DNA of 6,864 bases, taken from the NCBI GenBank assembly GCA_003230795.1, contig QIGM01000444.1:1-6864 (forward strand). Direction: 5' to 3'. The notes beneath the pieces were generated by a model. The model saw only the letters and a program-made list of their open reading frames with translations, ran no database searches and was not told the DNA's origin. A program made the position numbers and the translations under genes. Below, one piece after another: positions 5,679 through 6,864 of this stretch (position 1 is its first letter; every line of letters begins with the position of its first letter). This DNA comes from a bacterium (lineage in GTDB: Bacteria > Bdellovibrionota_C > UBA2361 > SZUA-149).

Positions 5679-6864
5679 ATGGACGAGCCAAAAGAAAACC
5701 AGGAAGAATCTAAAGACTTACCGGCGAAAATCGCCGCAGCTAGCCCGTCGCTGCAATACTTTATTGGCTTCCTTTGTCTGTTCGGACTCGCCAGTTATCT
5801 TTGCACCAGCATAAGTGCCCCTCAGTTTTTTGAGGATCTTACGATTGGGAATTGGATACGCGGACATGGTGAAGTCCCGCGCGCCTTTCTTTGGAGCTTA
5901 TCGGGCGCGGGCGTCGACTGGCACTCGACAAGCTGGTGCTTTCAGCTTTTGCTAAATTTCTGGGAGGAGCTCCTCGGGTATGAGTCCTTTATTATCCTGA
6001 AACTCAGCCTCTTGGTTCTTGGCTTCCTTGCGCTAATGGCCTGCTATCAGCGAGCGACGAAGGACTTCGCTATTGCGGGGCTACTGACGACTTTAGTCGG
6101 CTGCGGTATTTACACGACCAACGATTTCAGCGCACAGCTTCTTGCCTATCCCTTGTTCGCGATACTTTGCGAAAGAGTGCTTGCCATACGAGAGCGTAAT
6201 TTTTCAATTCGCCCGTATGAGGCGTTTGTTTGTTTGCTGCTACTCATTCTCTACGCCAATGTCCATTTTAGTTCGATTATTTTCTTGGTAACGGCCGGCG
6301 TACTTCTCTTTGAGAGAAGCGAAGATGATCCAGATGCCGGTATCCGCCGACCAGCGATCTTCTTCGGTGTTATTCTTTTTTCTCAGCTATTGACACCTTA
6401 TTTCGGTGCTCAGCTTATTAGTGCCGGAGAGAAGATGTTGCAGTTTTTGACGCTCGATCTTGGTTTACGCCTCAATCCTGGCACAGTGTTTCATTATCCG
6501 ATTGCGTTTATTGTATTGCTTTTGCTGGTGTTCGCTGCATTCTGGCATTCGTTCCCGAAGGGCGCGGCTCGAGGAATTGTCATTCTTGCTCTCGCTTCAA
6601 GCATCTTCGCATTTGCTAGTCTTGAGGTAGCTCCCTACGCACTTTTTTTTCTCGGACTCGGAATTGCATCCATTTGGGGGCAGGCCAAGAGTCGAGGCGA
6701 ATCACTTGGAAACCTTGGCTATGCCTTTACGCAGTTCACTCGAACATTAGGAGCTTTTCCGGTTCTTGGAAGCGTGTTTCTTTTGATGTGTGTCCTCGTT
6801 GTCAACGTGTCGAATCTTTGGAAGCAGCCTTTTACAGACGGTCTCCTACCTATTGCCGAAGCGG
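5679..6864 (+). CDS. polytopic membrane protein, GT-C/PMT-like, 3' end outside window
   Basis: The reading frame is open from ATG 5679 to the right edge, giving the first 395 residues without a stop. About 15 charged N-terminal residues precede roughly ten hydrophobic segments (near 27-45, 102-121, 131-148, 152-170, 182-210, 225-243, 272-289, 299-313, 317-333 and 359-377). The first outside loop, LTIGNWIRGHGEVPR (54-68) followed by WHSTSW (81-86), resembles the catalytic-loop region of bacterial GT-C/PMT-like putative glycosyltransferases, as do SIRPYEAF (176-183), ANVHFSS (193-199) and LLTPYFG (237-243). Such proteins typically move sugars from lipid carriers to acceptors at the outer face of the cytoplasmic membrane. 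The acidic catalytic residue expected in that first loop could be E52 or D53, but I cannot fix it. No Shine-Dalgarno is visible before the ATG. It is divergent from the hydrolase gene and may share a control region. Family resemblance is by eye, without a search. Confidence 0.7.
   Translation, partial: MDEPKENQEESKDLPAKIAAASPSLQYFIGFLCLFGLASYLCTSISAPQFFEDLTIGNWIRGHGEVPRAFLWSLSGAGVDWHSTSWCFQLLLNFWEELLGYESFIILKLSLLVLGFLALMACYQRATKDFAIAGLLTTLVGCGIYTTNDFSAQLLAYPLFAILCERVLAIRERNFSIRPYEAFVCLLLLILYANVHFSSIIFLVTAGVLLFERSEDDPDAGIRRPAIFFGVILFSQLLTPYFGAQLISAGEKMLQFLTLDLGLRLNPGTVFHYPIAFIVLLLLVFAAFWHSFPKGAARGIVILALASSIFAFASLEVAPYALFFLGLGIASIWGQAKSRGESLGNLGYAFTQFTRTLGAFPVLGSVFLLMCVLVVNVSNLWKQPFTDGLLPIAEA

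Overview
The window comes from a bacterium of moderate GC content, probably Gram-negative. The grounds are a TadE/TadG-type envelope gene pair, a secreted SGNH hydrolase with calcium-binding tail repeats, and a multi-pass GT-C-like membrane protein. The sequence does not fix the phylum; a marine or environmental proteobacterium or a deltaproteobacterial relative would fit. There are six genes, one cut off by the right edge. No rRNA, tRNA, CRISPR array or intact transposon is visible, and no gene-free stretch exceeds 300 bases.

Left part (21-1156, minus strand): a two-gene toxin-antitoxin-like operon. A small protein with a ribbon-helix-helix (CopG/BrnA-like) N-terminus comes first and overlaps by 10 bp an AbiEii-type nucleotidyltransferase with the GG...DID active-site pattern. 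The promoter is near consensus (TTGACA, 17 bp, TATACT) and contains two copies of the self-palindromic octamer GTATATAC, a good candidate autoregulatory operator. Its position implies that the antitoxin mRNA starts at, or one or two bases before, a GTG codon, so the message would be leaderless. The longer TTG-initiated reading upstream is therefore unlikely.

Spacer (1157-1302): it holds an unusual nested set of inverted repeats that can form mutually exclusive hairpins, lying between the TA promoter and the next gene.

Middle (1303-4693, plus strand): a CtBP-like D-2-hydroxyacid dehydrogenase with all catalytic residues in place, then a tightly coupled pair. The first of the pair is a TadG-like protein with one N-terminal membrane helix and a vWA-like domain whose metal site is degenerate. 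The second is a TadE-like single-pass protein that begins inside the end of the first. No other tad genes are visible here.

Right part (4717-6864): a secreted SGNH hydrolase on the minus strand, convergent with the TadE gene, followed by three thrombospondin-type-3-like calcium repeats. Divergent from it across about 65 bp is a polytopic membrane protein resembling bacterial GT-C/PMT-like putative glycosyltransferases, which runs off the window. The envelope theme (TadE/G pair, exported esterase-like enzyme, GT-C-like protein) is clear, but a joint pathway is only an inference. The most interesting material is the TA module with its promoter-operator and the adjacent nested inverted-repeat element.
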